A DNA stretch of 64,000 nt from Actinomyces weissii (GTDB lineage Bacteria; Actinomycetota; Actinomycetes; Actinomycetales; Actinomycetaceae). The stretch spans positions 1,178,001 through 1,242,000 of the forward strand of contig NZ_CP066802.1 of the NCBI RefSeq assembly GCF_016598775.1, written 5' to 3'. Every line of letters begins with the position of its first letter. Position 1 is the stretch's first letter. The translations under genes were made by a program, and so were the position numbers. Below are positions 16,970 to 25,720 of the stretch, piece by piece. The notes under the pieces were generated by a model that saw only the letters and a list, made by a program, of their open reading frames with translations, was not told the origin of the DNA and searched no databases.

Positions 16970-17045
16970 TTCGCAGGACGGTGCCGGTGCTACGCGCTCC
17001 CGGACACTGATCTGGCAGATGTACCTGACGAGAACGGTCACCCAT

Positions 17046-18167
17046 ATGCCCAACGGCCAGAGCTACACAGAGGAACTGCGGACGCCGTCGCGACGGCTGC
17101 GCTGTCCGGTGCGGCTTGCTGGCGCCGTGGGCCTGTTCGCTTTTGGTCTACTGGCTAGCGGAGGCGCGGTCGCTGCCCCGGCCGACGCCACCAATGGCTT
17201 TGGCACCCCTGTGGCTACCGTGCTCGCCGGAGACCTGGATCCGGTCGCGGGTGAGGACACGCATACGCCTTCGCAGCTGATCAGCGAGGTCCAGCAAGGT
17301 GATGCAGTCCCGCAGGACCCGGCCCCGCCCACGCAGAGCCAGGCTCCTGGTCGTTCAGAGACGCCCGGCGCTACGACGGAGCCTGCCCCGCAGGACCCGC
17401 CTGGCACCGGCCCGGTGCCTACGCCATCTGTAGAGCCCTCCGCTCCGTCGGCCTCCGGCTCCACGGGTAACCGGCGCGTCCAGGTCATCCCCGGCCGGGA
17501 CGTGGCTGACGCGCCTGGCGGCAGCGGCTCCGGGCAGCAGCCTGTCGCCGTCGAGACGCAACCGCCTGCACCGCAGGAGGCTAGGGCGCAGGACGACTCC
17601 GATGACGAGGCCTCCCGCCCCGTGCGCGCAGGCAACCCAGCGAGCAGCAGCCCCAGCGCCTCCGCTGCCGCCACCAGCACGGACGGGCGGCCCGCCAAGG
17701 CCCCGGTGCCCCCAGTGAGCTCGGCTGAGCAGCTGACCAAGGACAACGCCGGGTCTGTCTCTGGGGGGCGTCAGGGTGACGAGGTTACTCTCTACCTCCC
17801 CTCCTCCGAGGTGAGGCCCAAGGAGTGGGTCTCCGTGTTCACCTACCCGGAGGCCAAGGACTCAGGCTGGCTGGAGGTCAGCGGTGAGCGCTCGGTGGTC
17901 ATCAGTATCAGCGGCATGGAGGCTGGCTCCTACAAGCTGGCGGTGGTCAACAGCGCTGGTGCGTTGCTGGGCTGGGCCCAGCTGGAGATCTCCGAGGAGA
18001 ACCAGGCAGATGAGGGCGGCGCGTTCGCTCCGGTGGTCGGCGCCGCTGAGCCGGACAACGGGATGGGCAGCGGTGACTGGCTGCTGCTTTGCGCCGCCGG
18101 GGTGCTGGTAGCCGGGACTGGTGGTTTCGTGTTCCTCACCCGCCCGCGTGCGGTCGGCGGGCTTTGA
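17046..18167 (+). CDS. Secreted, membrane-anchored surface protein
   Basis: A 373-residue protein starting MPNGQSYTEELRT. A basic patch (RRLRCPVRLAG) and a hydrophobic stretch ending LLASGGAVAAPADA form a signal peptide. About 190 residues rich in Pro, Ser, Thr, Gln and Glu follow and look like a flexible stalk. Then comes a compact beta-rich domain (GDEVTLYLPSSEVRPKEWVS to SYKLAVVNSAGALLGWAQLEI). It ends with one transmembrane helix (WLLLCAAGVLVAGTGGFVFL) and a short tail. There is no LPXTG motif, so it is anchored by the helix, not by sortase. The ATG at 17046 is preferred because it gives a normal signal peptide; in-frame ATGs lie upstream. Ligand and function unknown. Confidence 0.7.
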   Translation: MPNGQSYTEELRTPSRRLRCPVRLAGAVGLFAFGLLASGGAVAAPADATNGFGTPVATVLAGDLDPVAGEDTHTPSQLISEVQQGDAVPQDPAPPTQSQAPGRSETPGATTEPAPQDPPGTGPVPTPSVEPSAPSASGSTGNRRVQVIPGRDVADAPGGSGSGQQPVAVETQPPAPQEARAQDDSDDEASRPVRAGNPASSSPSASAAATSTDGRPAKAPVPPVSSAEQLTKDNAGSVSGGRQGDEVTLYLPSSEVRPKEWVSVFTYPEAKDSGWLEVSGERSVVISISGMEAGSYKLAVVNSAGALLGWAQLEISEENQADEGGAFAPVVGAAEPDNGMGSGDWLLLCAAGVLVAGTGGFVFLTRPRAVGGL

Positions 18168-18182
18168 GGGGAACTGCGCCCG

Positions 18183-18917
18183 ATGCGCTTCATCCGGCAC
18201 CTGGGACCCAGGTGGCTCGACCGGGCGTCTGTGCGAGCCCGCATGACGAGCGGGCTACCGGCGCTGGCCGTGACCGCCCTGTTCTCCCTGCTCGTGGTGG
18301 CCACCTGCCTGCCGGGGCCGCCAGCCCGGGCCCAGGAGCAGGACTCCACCACGGGCACAGCCTCCACCGTGAGCCCCTCCACGGTTGCCAGGGGCGGGAC
18401 CCTGCGCTACACCCTGAGCGGCTTTCCCGTCGGGGCACAGGTGGAGGTGCTGCTTGACGACGTCGACACGCAGGTGCTCACGAACCTGGTGGTCGGCCAG
18501 GACGGCACCGCCTCCGGCACCCTGGAGCTGCCCAAGCTGATCGGGCTGGGTCCGCACTGGCTACGCTTCCGCACCAGGACGGTGGAGGAGGGGCCTGGGC
18601 CAGGGGTGCCGGGAAGCTCCACCGCGCCTCCCGGGGCGGGCCCCGTGAGCAACAAGTCTCCTTTCTTCACGGTGGGTGAGGTCACCGTGATCGGCTCCTC
18701 CGCCGGGCAGCGGAGCCCGGCTGCCAGCGGGCTCCCAGACGCGGCCACGGCGCCACCGGTGCCGGTGGAGGAGCACGGGCCTGGGCTGCCTCTGGCGCTG
18801 CTGCTTGCCGCTGTCCTGCTGTCCGGTGGCGGGGGTCTCGCCGTCGTGCTGCTGCGTCGGCGGCGGACGGCTGCCGGTCCTGAGTCAGGGCGCAGCCCCG
18901 GTGCGGGGGAGCGGTGA
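18183..18917 (+). CDS. Secreted Ig-like protein with C-terminal membrane anchor
   Basis: A 244-residue partner of the previous gene, 15 nt downstream, with ribosome site GAGGGGAA. Order: an N-terminal signal segment (LPALAVTALFSLLVVATCLPGPPARAQ), then one Ig-like unit with the pattern seen in actinobacterial cell-wall proteins (STVARGGTLRYTLSGFPVGAQVEV, DGTASGTLELPKLIGLGPHWL), a Pro/Ser-rich linker, a transmembrane helix (LPLALLLAAVLLSGGGGLAVVLL) and a basic tail (RRRRTAAG). It has the same topology as its neighbour, which suggests a two-part surface complex. No sortase motif was seen. Its role is unknown. Confidence 0.7.
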   Translation: MRFIRHLGPRWLDRASVRARMTSGLPALAVTALFSLLVVATCLPGPPARAQEQDSTTGTASTVSPSTVARGGTLRYTLSGFPVGAQVEVLLDDVDTQVLTNLVVGQDGTASGTLELPKLIGLGPHWLRFRTRTVEEGPGPGVPGSSTAPPGAGPVSNKSPFFTVGEVTVIGSSAGQRSPAASGLPDAATAPPVPVEEHGPGLPLALLLAAVLLSGGGGLAVVLLRRRRTAAGPESGRSPGAGER

Positions 18918-18937
18918 GTACTGGCGCGGCGCCGGGC

Positions 18938-18943
18938 TAGACT
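18938..18943 (+). promoter_or_regulatory. -10 box upstream of aspS
   Basis: TAGACT, leaving a leader of about 70 nt before the aspS ATG at 19022. Confidence 0.4.
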
Positions 18944-19021
18944 CGCCTGCGGTGCCCGCCCGTCTCGCGGTGCGCCCCGCCGGGCACCGGCTCAGTGCCC
19001 CCAAGGGAAGGACACAGCACC

Positions 19022-20806
19022 ATGCTGCGAACCCGTACCGCCGGCTCCCTGCGGGCAGCGGACATCGGCCAGGAAGTAACCCTTACCGGCTGGGTGGACC
19101 GCCGTCGTGACCACGGTGGCGTCGCCTTCATCGACCTGCGTGACGCCTCGGGCATCTCCCAGGTGGTGATCCGGGAGGAGGTCGCCCACGACCTGCGTGC
19201 CGAGTACGTCCTCAAGGTCGTGGGCCAGGTCTGCGCCCGGCCGGAGGGCAACGCCAACCCGAACCTGCCCACCGGAGAGATCGAGGTCGTCGTCTCCGAG
19301 GTGGAGATCCTCAACACCGCCGCCCCCTTGCCCTTCCAGGTCTCTGACCACGCCGAGGACTCCGGGCAGGTGGGGGAGGAGGCGCGCCTGCGGTACCGCT
19401 ACCTGGACCTGCGCCGCTCCAAGATGCAGCACGCGATCCGGCTGCGCTCCCAGGTCTCGCAGGCGGCCCGCAAGGTGCTTGGTGCGCACGACTTCGTGGA
19501 GATCGAGACCCCGACCCTGACCCGCTCCACCCCTGAGGGGGCGCGTGACTTCCTGGTGCCCGCACGCCTGGCCCCCGGCTGCTGGTACGCCCTGCCCCAG
19601 AGCCCCCAGCTGTTCAAGCAGCTGCTCATGGTGGCGGGCATGGAGCGCTACTACCAGATCGCCCGCTGCTACCGTGACGAGGACTTCCGTGCCGACCGGC
19701 AGCCTGAGTTCACCCAGCTCGACATCGAGATGAGCTTCGTGACCCAGGAGGACGTGATCGCGGTGGCCGAGGACGTCCTCAAGGAGGTGTGGGCGCTGAT
19801 CGGCTACGAGCTGGACACGCCGATCCCGCACATCACCTACGCGGAGGCTATGGAGAGGTACGGCTCCGACAAGCCCGACCTGCGTTTCGACCTGCAGCTG
19901 GTGGACCTGACCGAGTACTTCAAGGACACCACCTTCCGGGTGTTCCAGAACCCCTACGTGGGTGCCGTGGTCATGCCCGGCGGCGCCTCCCAGTCCCGCC
20001 GCACCTTTGATGCCTGGCAGGAGTGGGCCAGGCAGCGTGGTGCCAAGGGCCTGGCCTACGTCACCGTCGCTGAGGACGGCGAGCTCGGCGGCCCGGTGGC
20101 CAAGAACATCACCGAGGCGGAGCGCGCGGGCCTGGCCCAGGCTGCCGGCGCCCAGCCCGGCGACTGCATCTTCTTCGCTGCCGGGTCCGTGGACGCCTCC
20201 CGGGCGCTGCTGGGGGCCGCCCGCCTGGAGATCGGCAAGCGCTGCGGGCTCATTGACGAGGACGCCTGGTCCTTCGTGTGGGTGGTGGACGCCCCCCTGT
20301 TCAAGCCCTCGGCGGAGGCCAAGGCCGACGGCGACGTGGCCCTGGGCAAGTCTGCCTGGACGGCGGTGCACCACGCCTTCACCTCGCCCAAGCCGGAGTG
20401 CCTGGACAGCTTTGACACCGACCCCGGAAGCGCCCTGGCCTACGCCTACGACATCGTCTGCAACGGCAACGAGATCGGTGGCGGCTCTATACGTATCCAC
20501 CGCCGGGACGTGCAGGAGCGGGTGTTCAAGGTCATGGGGATCGGCGAGCAGGAGGCGCAGGAGAAGTTCGGCTTCCTGCTGGACGCCTTCAAGTTCGGGG
20601 CCCCGCCCCACGGCGGCATCGCCTTCGGCTGGGACCGGATCGTCTCCCTGCTCACCCGTGCGGACTCCATCCGCGACGTGATCGCCTTCCCCAAGTCCGG
20701 TGGGGGCTTTGACCCGCTGACGGAGGCCCCGGCGCCGATCACCTCGGAGCAGCGCAAGGAGGCCGGTGTGGACGCCAAGCCGGAGGAGACCAAGGCCCAG
20801 GCCTGA
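19022..20806 (+). CDS. aspS: Aspartyl-tRNA synthetase
   Basis: Charges tRNA-Asp (and possibly tRNA-Asn, if Asn-tRNA is made by transamidation; that is not decided here). The 594 residues show the bacterial layout: N-terminal OB-fold anticodon domain ([23 protein letters not shown]), class II motif 2 ([30 protein letters not shown]), the bacterial GAD insertion (about 290-420) and motif 3 ([14 protein letters not shown]). The start at ATG 19022 follows AAGGGAAGG. In-frame codons upstream exist, but the family begins [12 protein letters not shown] hairpin terminator follows. Confidence 0.97.
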   Translation: MLRTRTAGSLRAADIGQEVTLTGWVDRRRDHGGVAFIDLRDASGISQVVIREEVAHDLRAEYVLKVVGQVCARPEGNANPNLPTGEIEVVVSEVEILNTAAPLPFQVSDHAEDSGQVGEEARLRYRYLDLRRSKMQHAIRLRSQVSQAARKVLGAHDFVEIETPTLTRSTPEGARDFLVPARLAPGCWYALPQSPQLFKQLLMVAGMERYYQIARCYRDEDFRADRQPEFTQLDIEMSFVTQEDVIAVAEDVLKEVWALIGYELDTPIPHITYAEAMERYGSDKPDLRFDLQLVDLTEYFKDTTFRVFQNPYVGAVVMPGGASQSRRTFDAWQEWARQRGAKGLAYVTVAEDGELGGPVAKNITEAERAGLAQAAGAQPGDCIFFAAGSVDASRALLGAARLEIGKRCGLIDEDAWSFVWVVDAPLFKPSAEAKADGDVALGKSAWTAVHHAFTSPKPECLDSFDTDPGSALAYAYDIVCNGNEIGGGSIRIHRRDVQERVFKVMGIGEQEAQEKFGFLLDAFKFGAPPHGGIAFGWDRIVSLLTRADSIRDVIAFPKSGGGFDPLTEAPAPITSEQRKEAGVDAKPEETKAQA

Positions 20807-20836
20807 GCCCGCCAAGGCCTGAGCCCTGCTGCGCCC

Positions 20837-20880
20837 CTGGTGCCCCGGTCACTCCCGCAAGGGGGGGGCCGGGGCACCAG
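20837..20880 (+). terminator. Hairpin terminator after aspS
   Basis: Perfect 12-bp arms (20837-20848 with 20869-20880), with additional C/G pairing around a GCAA tetraloop inside. No U tract. Confidence 0.7.
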
Positions 20881-20957
20881 CGTTACCAGTCATAGCGCGG
20901 GTCAGCGGGCTGGTCCTGCTGCTTGGGGCGGGGGCTTGGCGGCCACGGCGTGGTCGT

Positions 20958-21467
20958 GGGTTATCGGCGTGTATGTGTGTGATTGGGTTTTTTCGTTGAG
21001 GTAGTAGGGGAAGGCCGGAGTTTATCGGGTTGGGACATGTGGTTCAGTCTGCCTCGCGTTAACAGGCCGCGTTGTGCGGTACGCGACACTAGAACGCCTG
21101 GTCCGCCTGGCGGGCCCATCACGGCCCACACGCCGCCGGGGCCTGTGGCCCTGGCCGCCCCTGGTGGGCTGGGCAGCGCGGGGGCTGTCACTGGCGGAGG
21201 GTTAGAAGCCCTGACATCGTCTGCTGAACCTTCAACCACCGCGGAATCAAGCCAAAAGCTCCCCCACCCCAGAACCAGGGAAGTGCTCTAAGCCTCCACC
21301 AGTGACAAAACGCGCCCACCCAGGCACCACAAGACCCACCAGACCAAGACGGGCGCCACAAAGTGCCCCCGGGACAGCCCCCGCCCACCCGACCTAGCCA
21401 ACACCGGTCCGCACGACCACACCAACCCCTACCAAACCCTAACCACACACATTCACACCGATAACCC
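20958..21467. mobile_element. 510-bp inverted-repeat-bounded relic (MITE-like or degraded IS)
   Basis: The ends are near-perfect inverted repeats: 20958-20990 matches the reverse complement of 21434-21467 at 30 of 33 aligned positions with one gap, both starting GGGTTATCGG. The left part is G/T-rich and the right part C/A-rich on the + strand. No transposase could be recognised inside; two frames of about 100 codons (20983-21291 +, 21188-21514 -) look non-coding. A related hexamer, GTGGTC, occurs near both outer edges but with different spacing, so a target duplication is only suggested. Confidence 0.5.
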
Positions 21468-21524
21468 GTGGTCTTCCAGGACGGACCGGGCCAGCAGGAA
21501 GAGACGACAGACATATAAGACGAC

Positions 21525-21554
21525 GGGGTCCGGAACCAGCAGGTTCCGGACCCC
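21525..21554 (-). terminator. Hairpin terminator after the His/Cys-rich gene
   Basis: Perfect 13-bp inverted repeat (21525-21537 with 21542-21554, loop AGCA), 24 nt beyond the stop of the minus-strand gene. A T-rich stretch follows on the minus strand. Confidence 0.75.
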
Positions 21555-21578
21555 GGAGGTTCTCAGAGGAGCTGAGAC

Positions 21579-21899
21579 TCAGGCGGCGTGCGTGCAGGTC
21601 TGGCAGCTGCAGTCTGCGCAGCTGCAGGAGGAGCAGCTGTCCTCGCAGTGCTCGCAGGAGCAGACGTTGTGGTTGCAGGTCGGGCAGCTGCAGTCCACGC
21701 AGTCGCACACGGCGCAGGCGTCCGTGCAGTGGGCGCACTGGCAGGTGTCGCACTCGTCGTAGTGGCCGTTGTCCTCGTGGTGGGCGTGGCCGTCGTGGAT
21801 GTAGTCCACGTGGTTGCCGTGGATGACGGCCAGGTGCCCGCAGTCGGGGCCGTGGGTGTGGCTGTGGGCCTCAGCGGGACGGTGCGTGGTGGTGCTCAT
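21579..21899 (-). CDS. Small His-rich protein with metallothionein-like Cys tail
   Basis: A 106-residue protein with 16 His and 20 Cys. The first half (HSHTHGPDCGHLAVIHGNHVDYIHDGHAHH region) matches the short His-rich proteins that actinobacterial Zur controls. Those usually end soon after this block; here about 55 residues of CxC/CxxC clusters follow, including two near-copies of a 14-residue unit, CAVCDCVDCSCPTC and CSSCSCADCSCQTC. This suggests zinc (or copper/cadmium) binding and storage. The start at 21899 has GAGGAG as ribosome site. The A+T-rich upstream region holds three Zur-like boxes and a terminator follows, so it is an independent regulated gene. Metal identity is inference. Confidence 0.8.
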   Translation of the reverse strand: MSTTTHRPAEAHSHTHGPDCGHLAVIHGNHVDYIHDGHAHHEDNGHYDECDTCQCAHCTDACAVCDCVDCSCPTCNHNVCSCEHCEDSCSSCSCADCSCQTCTHAA

Positions 21900-21987
21900 G
21901 TGCTCACTCCTCTGGGTTCCTGCCCCAGTTCGGGGCGGCAGGTGATTCTTTTGAAGAATAGGTGCGAGTATTACTTTTTGGCAAACA

Positions 21988-22002
21988 TGAAAATGTTTCT
22001 CA
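21988..22002. promoter_or_regulatory. Zur-like box 1
   Basis: TGAAAATGTTTCTCA, an imperfect palindrome of the TGAnnAT-nn-TTCTCA type bound by actinobacterial Zur. It is the box nearest the His/Cys-rich gene (start at 21899). Confidence 0.5.
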
Positions 22003-22019
22003 GTGCTGCGAAGAATGCA

Positions 22020-22034
22020 TGAATATCATTCTCG
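22020..22034. promoter_or_regulatory. Zur-like box 2
   Basis: TGAATATCATTCTCG, the same pattern as box 1, 32 bp further on (about three helical turns). Confidence 0.5.
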
Positions 22035-22054
22035 AATGCATTTGATAACGTAAC

Positions 22055-22069
22055 TGATAATCGTTCTGT
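22055..22069. promoter_or_regulatory. Zur-like box 3
   Basis: TGATAATCGTTCTGT, the same pattern, 35 bp beyond box 2. It is the last A+T-rich stretch before normal G+C-rich sequence resumes. Confidence 0.45.
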
Positions 22070-22428
22070 GGCTCTCTGGTGCGCTAGCGCACGGCCAGGG
22101 CCCACGGTCGGGGAGCGTTGGCGGCGCGGACAGGAATCGCGGGACCTGGGTGTCCGCCGGGAGGTGGCCTGACGGGGCAGGTAACCGCAGGCGTGGAACC
22201 GTCCCGCCAGCTGGGCCAGGCGCAGGGCCGGCCCGTCAGGTGGGCTGTGCGGGGGCAACCAGCCGTTATCACCTCAAGCCCCGAGGTGGGCTCCACGGGT
22301 GGGGAGGGTGCCGTGCGGGCGCCCCAGAGGCTGCGCCGTCGGCGAGGCCAGGTGCCTGACCGGCCGCACGCGCGGAGGTCGCCAGAAACCGTCGGCCGGT
22401 ATCTCTGCGCACTGCCTGCGACCTGGCG
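22070..22428. other. Intergenic stretch without a recognisable gene
   Basis: G+C-rich sequence between the Zur-like boxes and the yciO promoter. Frames on both strands are open, but they are Arg/Gly/Pro-rich with no recognisable family and no ribosome sites worth noting. I see nothing to annotate. Confidence 0.4.
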
Positions 22429-22434
22429 CACAAT
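22429..22434 (+). promoter_or_regulatory. -10-like box of yciO
   Basis: CACAAT, 6 nt (GGAGGC), then ATG at 22441. The GGAGG could be a ribosome site only if transcription started further upstream. Confidence 0.5.
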
Positions 22435-22440
22435 GGAGGC

Positions 22441-23058
22441 ATGTCACGCTACCTGGAGATCCACCCGGACAACCCGCAACCTCGTCTTGTTGAGAAGGTG
22501 GTGACCGCCCTGCGCGACGGCGGACTGATCGCCTACCCCACCGACTCCGGCTACGCCCTGGCCTGCGCACCGGGCAACAAGTCCGGCCTGGACCGTATCC
22601 GGGCCATCCGCCAGCTCTCGGACAAGCACGACTTCACCTACGTCTGCGCGGACTTCGGGCAGGTCGGCCCGATCGCTATCGTGGGCAACAACGCCTTCCG
22701 GCTCATCAAGCGCCTGACCCCCGGCCCCTGGACCTTCATCCTCAAGGGCACCAAGGAGGTGCCGCGCATGAGCCTGAACCCCAAGAAGCACACCCTGGGG
22801 GTGCGCATCCCCCAGCACACCATCAGCCAGGCCCTGCTGGCCGGCTTCGGGGGGCCGATCCTCTCCTCCACCTTCCTGCGCCCTGGCGACGAGCAGCCGC
22901 AGACCAGCGGCTGGGAGATCGAGGACTCCCTGGGGCACCTGATCGACGTCGTTGTGGAGGGGCCGGTGACCTCCACCGAGCCCACGACCGTGGTGGACCT
23001 GACCGCGGACCTGCCGGAGGTCGTGCGCCAAGGGGCGGGGGACGTCGGCCTGCTCTAG
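22441..23058 (+). CDS. yciO: YciO-type Sua5/YrdC-family protein
   Basis: A 205-residue protein of the Sua5/YciO/YrdC fold. It follows the E. coli YciO pattern along its whole length (YLEIHPDNPQPRLVEKVV, GGLIAYPTDSGYALAC, IRQLSDKHDFTYVC, TPGPWTFILKGTKEVPR, TLGVRIPQHTISQALL, PTTVVDLT) rather than the TsaC/Sua5 pattern. TsaC/Sua5 makes threonylcarbamoyl-AMP for the t6A37 tRNA modification. YciO members bind RNA and nucleotides, but their physiological job is less certain, so this gene should not be taken as the essential t6A synthase. The length equals that of YciO. It stands alone, with its own promoter and a terminator-like hairpin after it. Confidence 0.9.
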   Translation: MSRYLEIHPDNPQPRLVEKVVTALRDGGLIAYPTDSGYALACAPGNKSGLDRIRAIRQLSDKHDFTYVCADFGQVGPIAIVGNNAFRLIKRLTPGPWTFILKGTKEVPRMSLNPKKHTLGVRIPQHTISQALLAGFGGPILSSTFLRPGDEQPQTSGWEIEDSLGHLIDVVVEGPVTSTEPTTVVDLTADLPEVVRQGAGDVGLL

Positions 23059-23344
23059 CCCTACAGCCAGTCCCTAGGCCTCGGGCCGCTCTGACACCTC
23101 AGTCGGGCCCCGAGGCCCCGGGCCGCTTGGCCCTGGCTGAGGTCCTGCCTGCAGGCCCTGGCTCCACACCTGCCCGAGGGCTGGCCGTGGGGCGGTGGTA
23201 GGGGAGGGGTAGGCAGACACCTGTTCCGTGCCCGCTCGGGCGGCTGCTCGTGGGGCAGTGGACGGCTGCCGGTGGGGGAGGTGGGGCAGAGGCCTGCGCT
23301 ACGCCCGCCTGAGCGGTGGTCTGCCTATAGCCCGGACGCCCTAA
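23059..23344. other. Intergenic stretch with a hairpin, no gene
   Basis: About 290 nt between yciO (+) and the end of the MMPL gene (-). Apart from an 11-bp hairpin with one bulge at 23077-23117 near its left end, I see nothing to support. Confidence 0.5.
23077..23117 (+). terminator. Hairpin after yciO
   Basis: Left arm 23077-23087 and right arm 23106-23117 pair over 11 bp with one bulged C, 18 nt after the yciO stop. Confidence 0.55.
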
Positions 23345-23365
23345 CCCAGGCGATGGCGCCCTGGG
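23345..23365 (-). terminator. Short hairpin after the MMPL gene
   Basis: CCCAGGCG pairs with CGCCCTGGG across a 4-nt loop with one bulge, directly after the stop at 23367 on the minus strand. Confidence 0.45.
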
Positions 23366-23366
23366 C

Positions 23367-25667
23367 TCAGTGCTTCAGGCCGTACTTCTCGTGCAGTTCA
23401 CGCAGGGGCGCGGGAGCCCACCAGTTCCACTCGCCCAGCAGGGTCATGGTCGCGGGCACCAGCAGCATGCGCACCAAGGTGGCGTCCAGGGCCACGATAA
23501 TCGCCATAGCCATGCCTATCTGCTTGACCACCAGCAGCTCGCCGGACACGAAGCCGACGAACACCAGCACCATGATCAGTGCTGCGGAGGTCACGATCCG
23601 CCCCGAGCGCTGCAGCCCCAGCTCCACCGCCTGGTCATTGTCCGCTCCGGCGTCCCAGTACTCCTTGATACGGCTGAGCAAGAACACCTCATAGTCCATG
23701 GCCAGCCCGAAGCCCACGGCCACCGCCGTCACCACCACGTAGGTCTCCACCCCGCCGATCGGGGTGAAGCCCAGCAGGCTGGCACCGTAACCGTCCTGGA
23801 AGACCCAGGTGAGCACGCCCAGGGAGGCCATCAAGGAGATGGCGTTGATGACCAGGGCTTTGAGGGGTACCAGCAGCGATCCCGTCATCCAGAACAGCAG
23901 CAGGAAGGTGGCCAAGACCACCAGGGTGATCGCCAGCGGGGCGCCGTCGACCACGGCCTGCTTGAAGTCCACCTGGTTGGCGGCCTGGCCGGTGACCCAC
24001 ATCTGCACCGGCGGGGTGGTCTCGCGCACCGCGCGCACCGCCTCCTCCGCAGTGACCGAGCCGGGCCTGCCCTCCAGGTCCAGGTAGAGCACCGTGTACC
24101 TGCCGGCGGTAGCGATCTGCAGCACACGGGTCACGCCGGGGGCCGAGGCTAGCGAGTCGTTCACGAAGGCCAGCACGTTCTCCCCGGCCCCGGCCAGGAC
24201 GATGGTCGCGTCAGGCTGCTGAGCCGCCGGGTAGCTCTGCTCCAGGATGTCCAGGTAGGCGCGCTGCTGGGATCCGGCAGGCAGCAGGTCCTCCTTGGAG
24301 GACAGCAGGTGCAGGTGGCTCAGCGGGGCCGCCATCAGGACCAGGAGCACCAGGCAGCTGACCAGTACCACCCACGGGTGCGTGTGCACCCGCCGCGCCA
24401 GCCGGGAGAAGACCCCCTCCTCCTGACCCACGTCACCCAGGTGCTGCTGCAAGGCGCCCAGGCCCGGGACCCGGGACAGGAGGCTCGGGTGCCGCAGCCT
24501 GTCACCGGCGAGCGCCAGCAGGGCCGGTACCAGGGTCAGGGCCACCAGCACCGAGACCATTACCACCGCCACGCCCGCCAGGCCGATGGAGCGGAGCACC
24601 TGGGGCCGCAGGAGCAGCAGGCCAAGGAGGCAGATCGCCACGGTCAGGGCGGAGAAGAGCACCGTGCGGCCAGCCGTGGACAAGGTCGCCTCCAGGCAGG
24701 CGGCCAGCCGGGGGTCGTGGCGGCCCGTGCGCCGACGGCGCGGCCCGCCCGGGCTGGGAGCCCCGGCCTGCCCGGGGCCCTCCTCCCGGCACAGCTCCTC
24801 CCGGAATCGTGAGGTGATCAGCAGGCTGTAGTCGATGGACAGGCCCAGTCCGATCACCGAGACGATGTTGACCACGAAGGACTGGAGGTCCAGGGGGTGG
24901 CTCAGGAACAGCATGATGCCCAGGGAGCAGCCGATCGTGGCCAGCGCCCCCACCAGGGGCATGCCCGCCAGCAGGAAGCCCCCGAAGACCAGGACCATCA
25001 CCAGCAGCGCCAGCGGCAGGGACACGACCTCGCCGTGCACCAGGTCCTGCTCCACCTGCTCGTTCAAGGTAGCGGCCACCAGCTCGGCGTAGGACACGGT
25101 GCCCGTGGCCTGCGGGGCCACCGGGGCCAGGTCCTGCGGCACCTGGTTCAGGCGCTCCGAGACCTTGGCTACCAGGCGCTCGACCTCCTTGTCGTACTTG
25201 TGGTCACCCGGCGCGGCCACCTCCGGCCCGTTGGGGTTGACCGTGGCCACGATCAGGAAGCCGTCCAGCGCGGTGGAGGCCAGCGCCTGCGCCGCCGGCT
25301 CGGCCAGCATCCCCGGCACTACGAAAGGGTCCAGCACGTTCGTGGAGCCCACCAGCTCCTTGAGGTCCTTGTGGGCGGGACCCAGGGCCTGGGCCACCGC
25401 CTCCTGCTGCTGCGGGGTGCTGATATCCACCCCGGTGACCAGCAGGGTGACCGCTACGCCGTCGCCGGTCAGGGAGTCCAGCACCTGCTGGCCCTCAGCG
25501 CTAGAGTAGCCGGAGACCAGCACGTCCCCGGCGTGCAGGCGCTCGAACAGGCCGCCCCCGCCCACCCCGGTCAGGGAGAGGGTGGCCAGGACGGCTGTCA
25601 CCGCCGCCCACGTCCCGACGACGTACCAGGCGTCCTTCACGATACGACGCGACAACCATGCCAGCAT
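23367..25667 (-). CDS. MMPL/RND-family membrane transporter
   Basis: A 766-residue protein with the typical layout: an N-terminal helix ([19 protein letters not shown]), a large extracytoplasmic domain, a block of membrane helices ([49 protein letters not shown]), a second extracytoplasmic domain and a final block ([53 protein letters not shown]). The paired '[10 protein letters not shown]' and '[10 protein letters not shown]' helices hold the Asp-Tyr proton relay of MMPL proteins. These export lipids, siderophores or drugs; the substrate is not evident. The frame stays open far upstream, but that extension is antisense to rarA; the ATG at 25665-25667 has a GACAAT box 6 nt before it. Confidence 0.9.
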   Translation of the reverse strand: MLAWLSRRIVKDAWYVVGTWAAVTAVLATLSLTGVGGGGLFERLHAGDVLVSGYSSAEGQQVLDSLTGDGVAVTLLVTGVDISTPQQQEAVAQALGPAHKDLKELVGSTNVLDPFVVPGMLAEPAAQALASTALDGFLIVATVNPNGPEVAAPGDHKYDKEVERLVAKVSERLNQVPQDLAPVAPQATGTVSYAELVAATLNEQVEQDLVHGEVVSLPLALLVMVLVFGGFLLAGMPLVGALATIGCSLGIMLFLSHPLDLQSFVVNIVSVIGLGLSIDYSLLITSRFREELCREEGPGQAGAPSPGGPRRRRTGRHDPRLAACLEATLSTAGRTVLFSALTVAICLLGLLLLRPQVLRSIGLAGVAVVMVSVLVALTLVPALLALAGDRLRHPSLLSRVPGLGALQQHLGDVGQEEGVFSRLARRVHTHPWVVLVSCLVLLVLMAAPLSHLHLLSSKEDLLPAGSQQRAYLDILEQSYPAAQQPDATIVLAGAGENVLAFVNDSLASAPGVTRVLQIATAGRYTVLYLDLEGRPGSVTAEEAVRAVRETTPPVQMWVTGQAANQVDFKQAVVDGAPLAITLVVLATFLLLFWMTGSLLVPLKALVINAISLMASLGVLTWVFQDGYGASLLGFTPIGGVETYVVVTAVAVGFGLAMDYEVFLLSRIKEYWDAGADNDQAVELGLQRSGRIVTSAALIMVLVFVGFVSGELLVVKQIGMAMAIIVALDATLVRMLLVPATMTLLGEWNWWAPAPLRELHEKYGLKH

Positions 25668-25673
25668 GAGGAT

Positions 25674-25679
25674 ATTGTC
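25674..25679 (-). promoter_or_regulatory. -10-like box of the MMPL gene
   Basis: GACAAT on the minus strand, 6 nt before the ATG at 25667; divergent from the rarA box at 25715. Confidence 0.5.
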
Positions 25680-25680
25680 C

Positions 25681-25697
25681 CACCTGCTGGACAGGTG
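25681..25697. promoter_or_regulatory. Palindrome between divergent promoters
   Basis: CACCTG-N5-CAGGTG lies between the -10 boxes of the MMPL gene and rarA, where it could act as an operator for either. No regulator gene lies next to it. Confidence 0.35.
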
Positions 25698-25714
25698 TGT
25701 TGCAGCTATCCGGG

Positions 25715-25720
25715 TAGGCT
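25715..25720 (+). promoter_or_regulatory. -10 box of rarA
   Basis: TAGGCT, 7 nt, then ATG at 25728; leaderless arrangement. Confidence 0.55.

Noticed and set aside
17046..18917. Sortase-anchored pilins or LPXTG proteins
   Set aside because: No LPXTG-like motif precedes the C-terminal helices, and no sortase gene is nearby.
21188..21514. 108-codon minus-strand frame and 102-codon + frame inside the inverted-repeat element
   Set aside because: Trp/Gly/Cys-rich or Pro/Gly-rich with no transposase motif and no ribosome site; treated as non-coding.
22084..22504. Overlapping open frames before yciO
   Set aside because: No family character; Arg/Gly/Pro-rich; one overlaps the yciO start.
22441..23058. 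Essential Sua5/TsaC threonylcarbamoyl-AMP synthase
   Set aside because: The sequence follows the E. coli YciO pattern along its whole length, so the t6A role should not be assigned.
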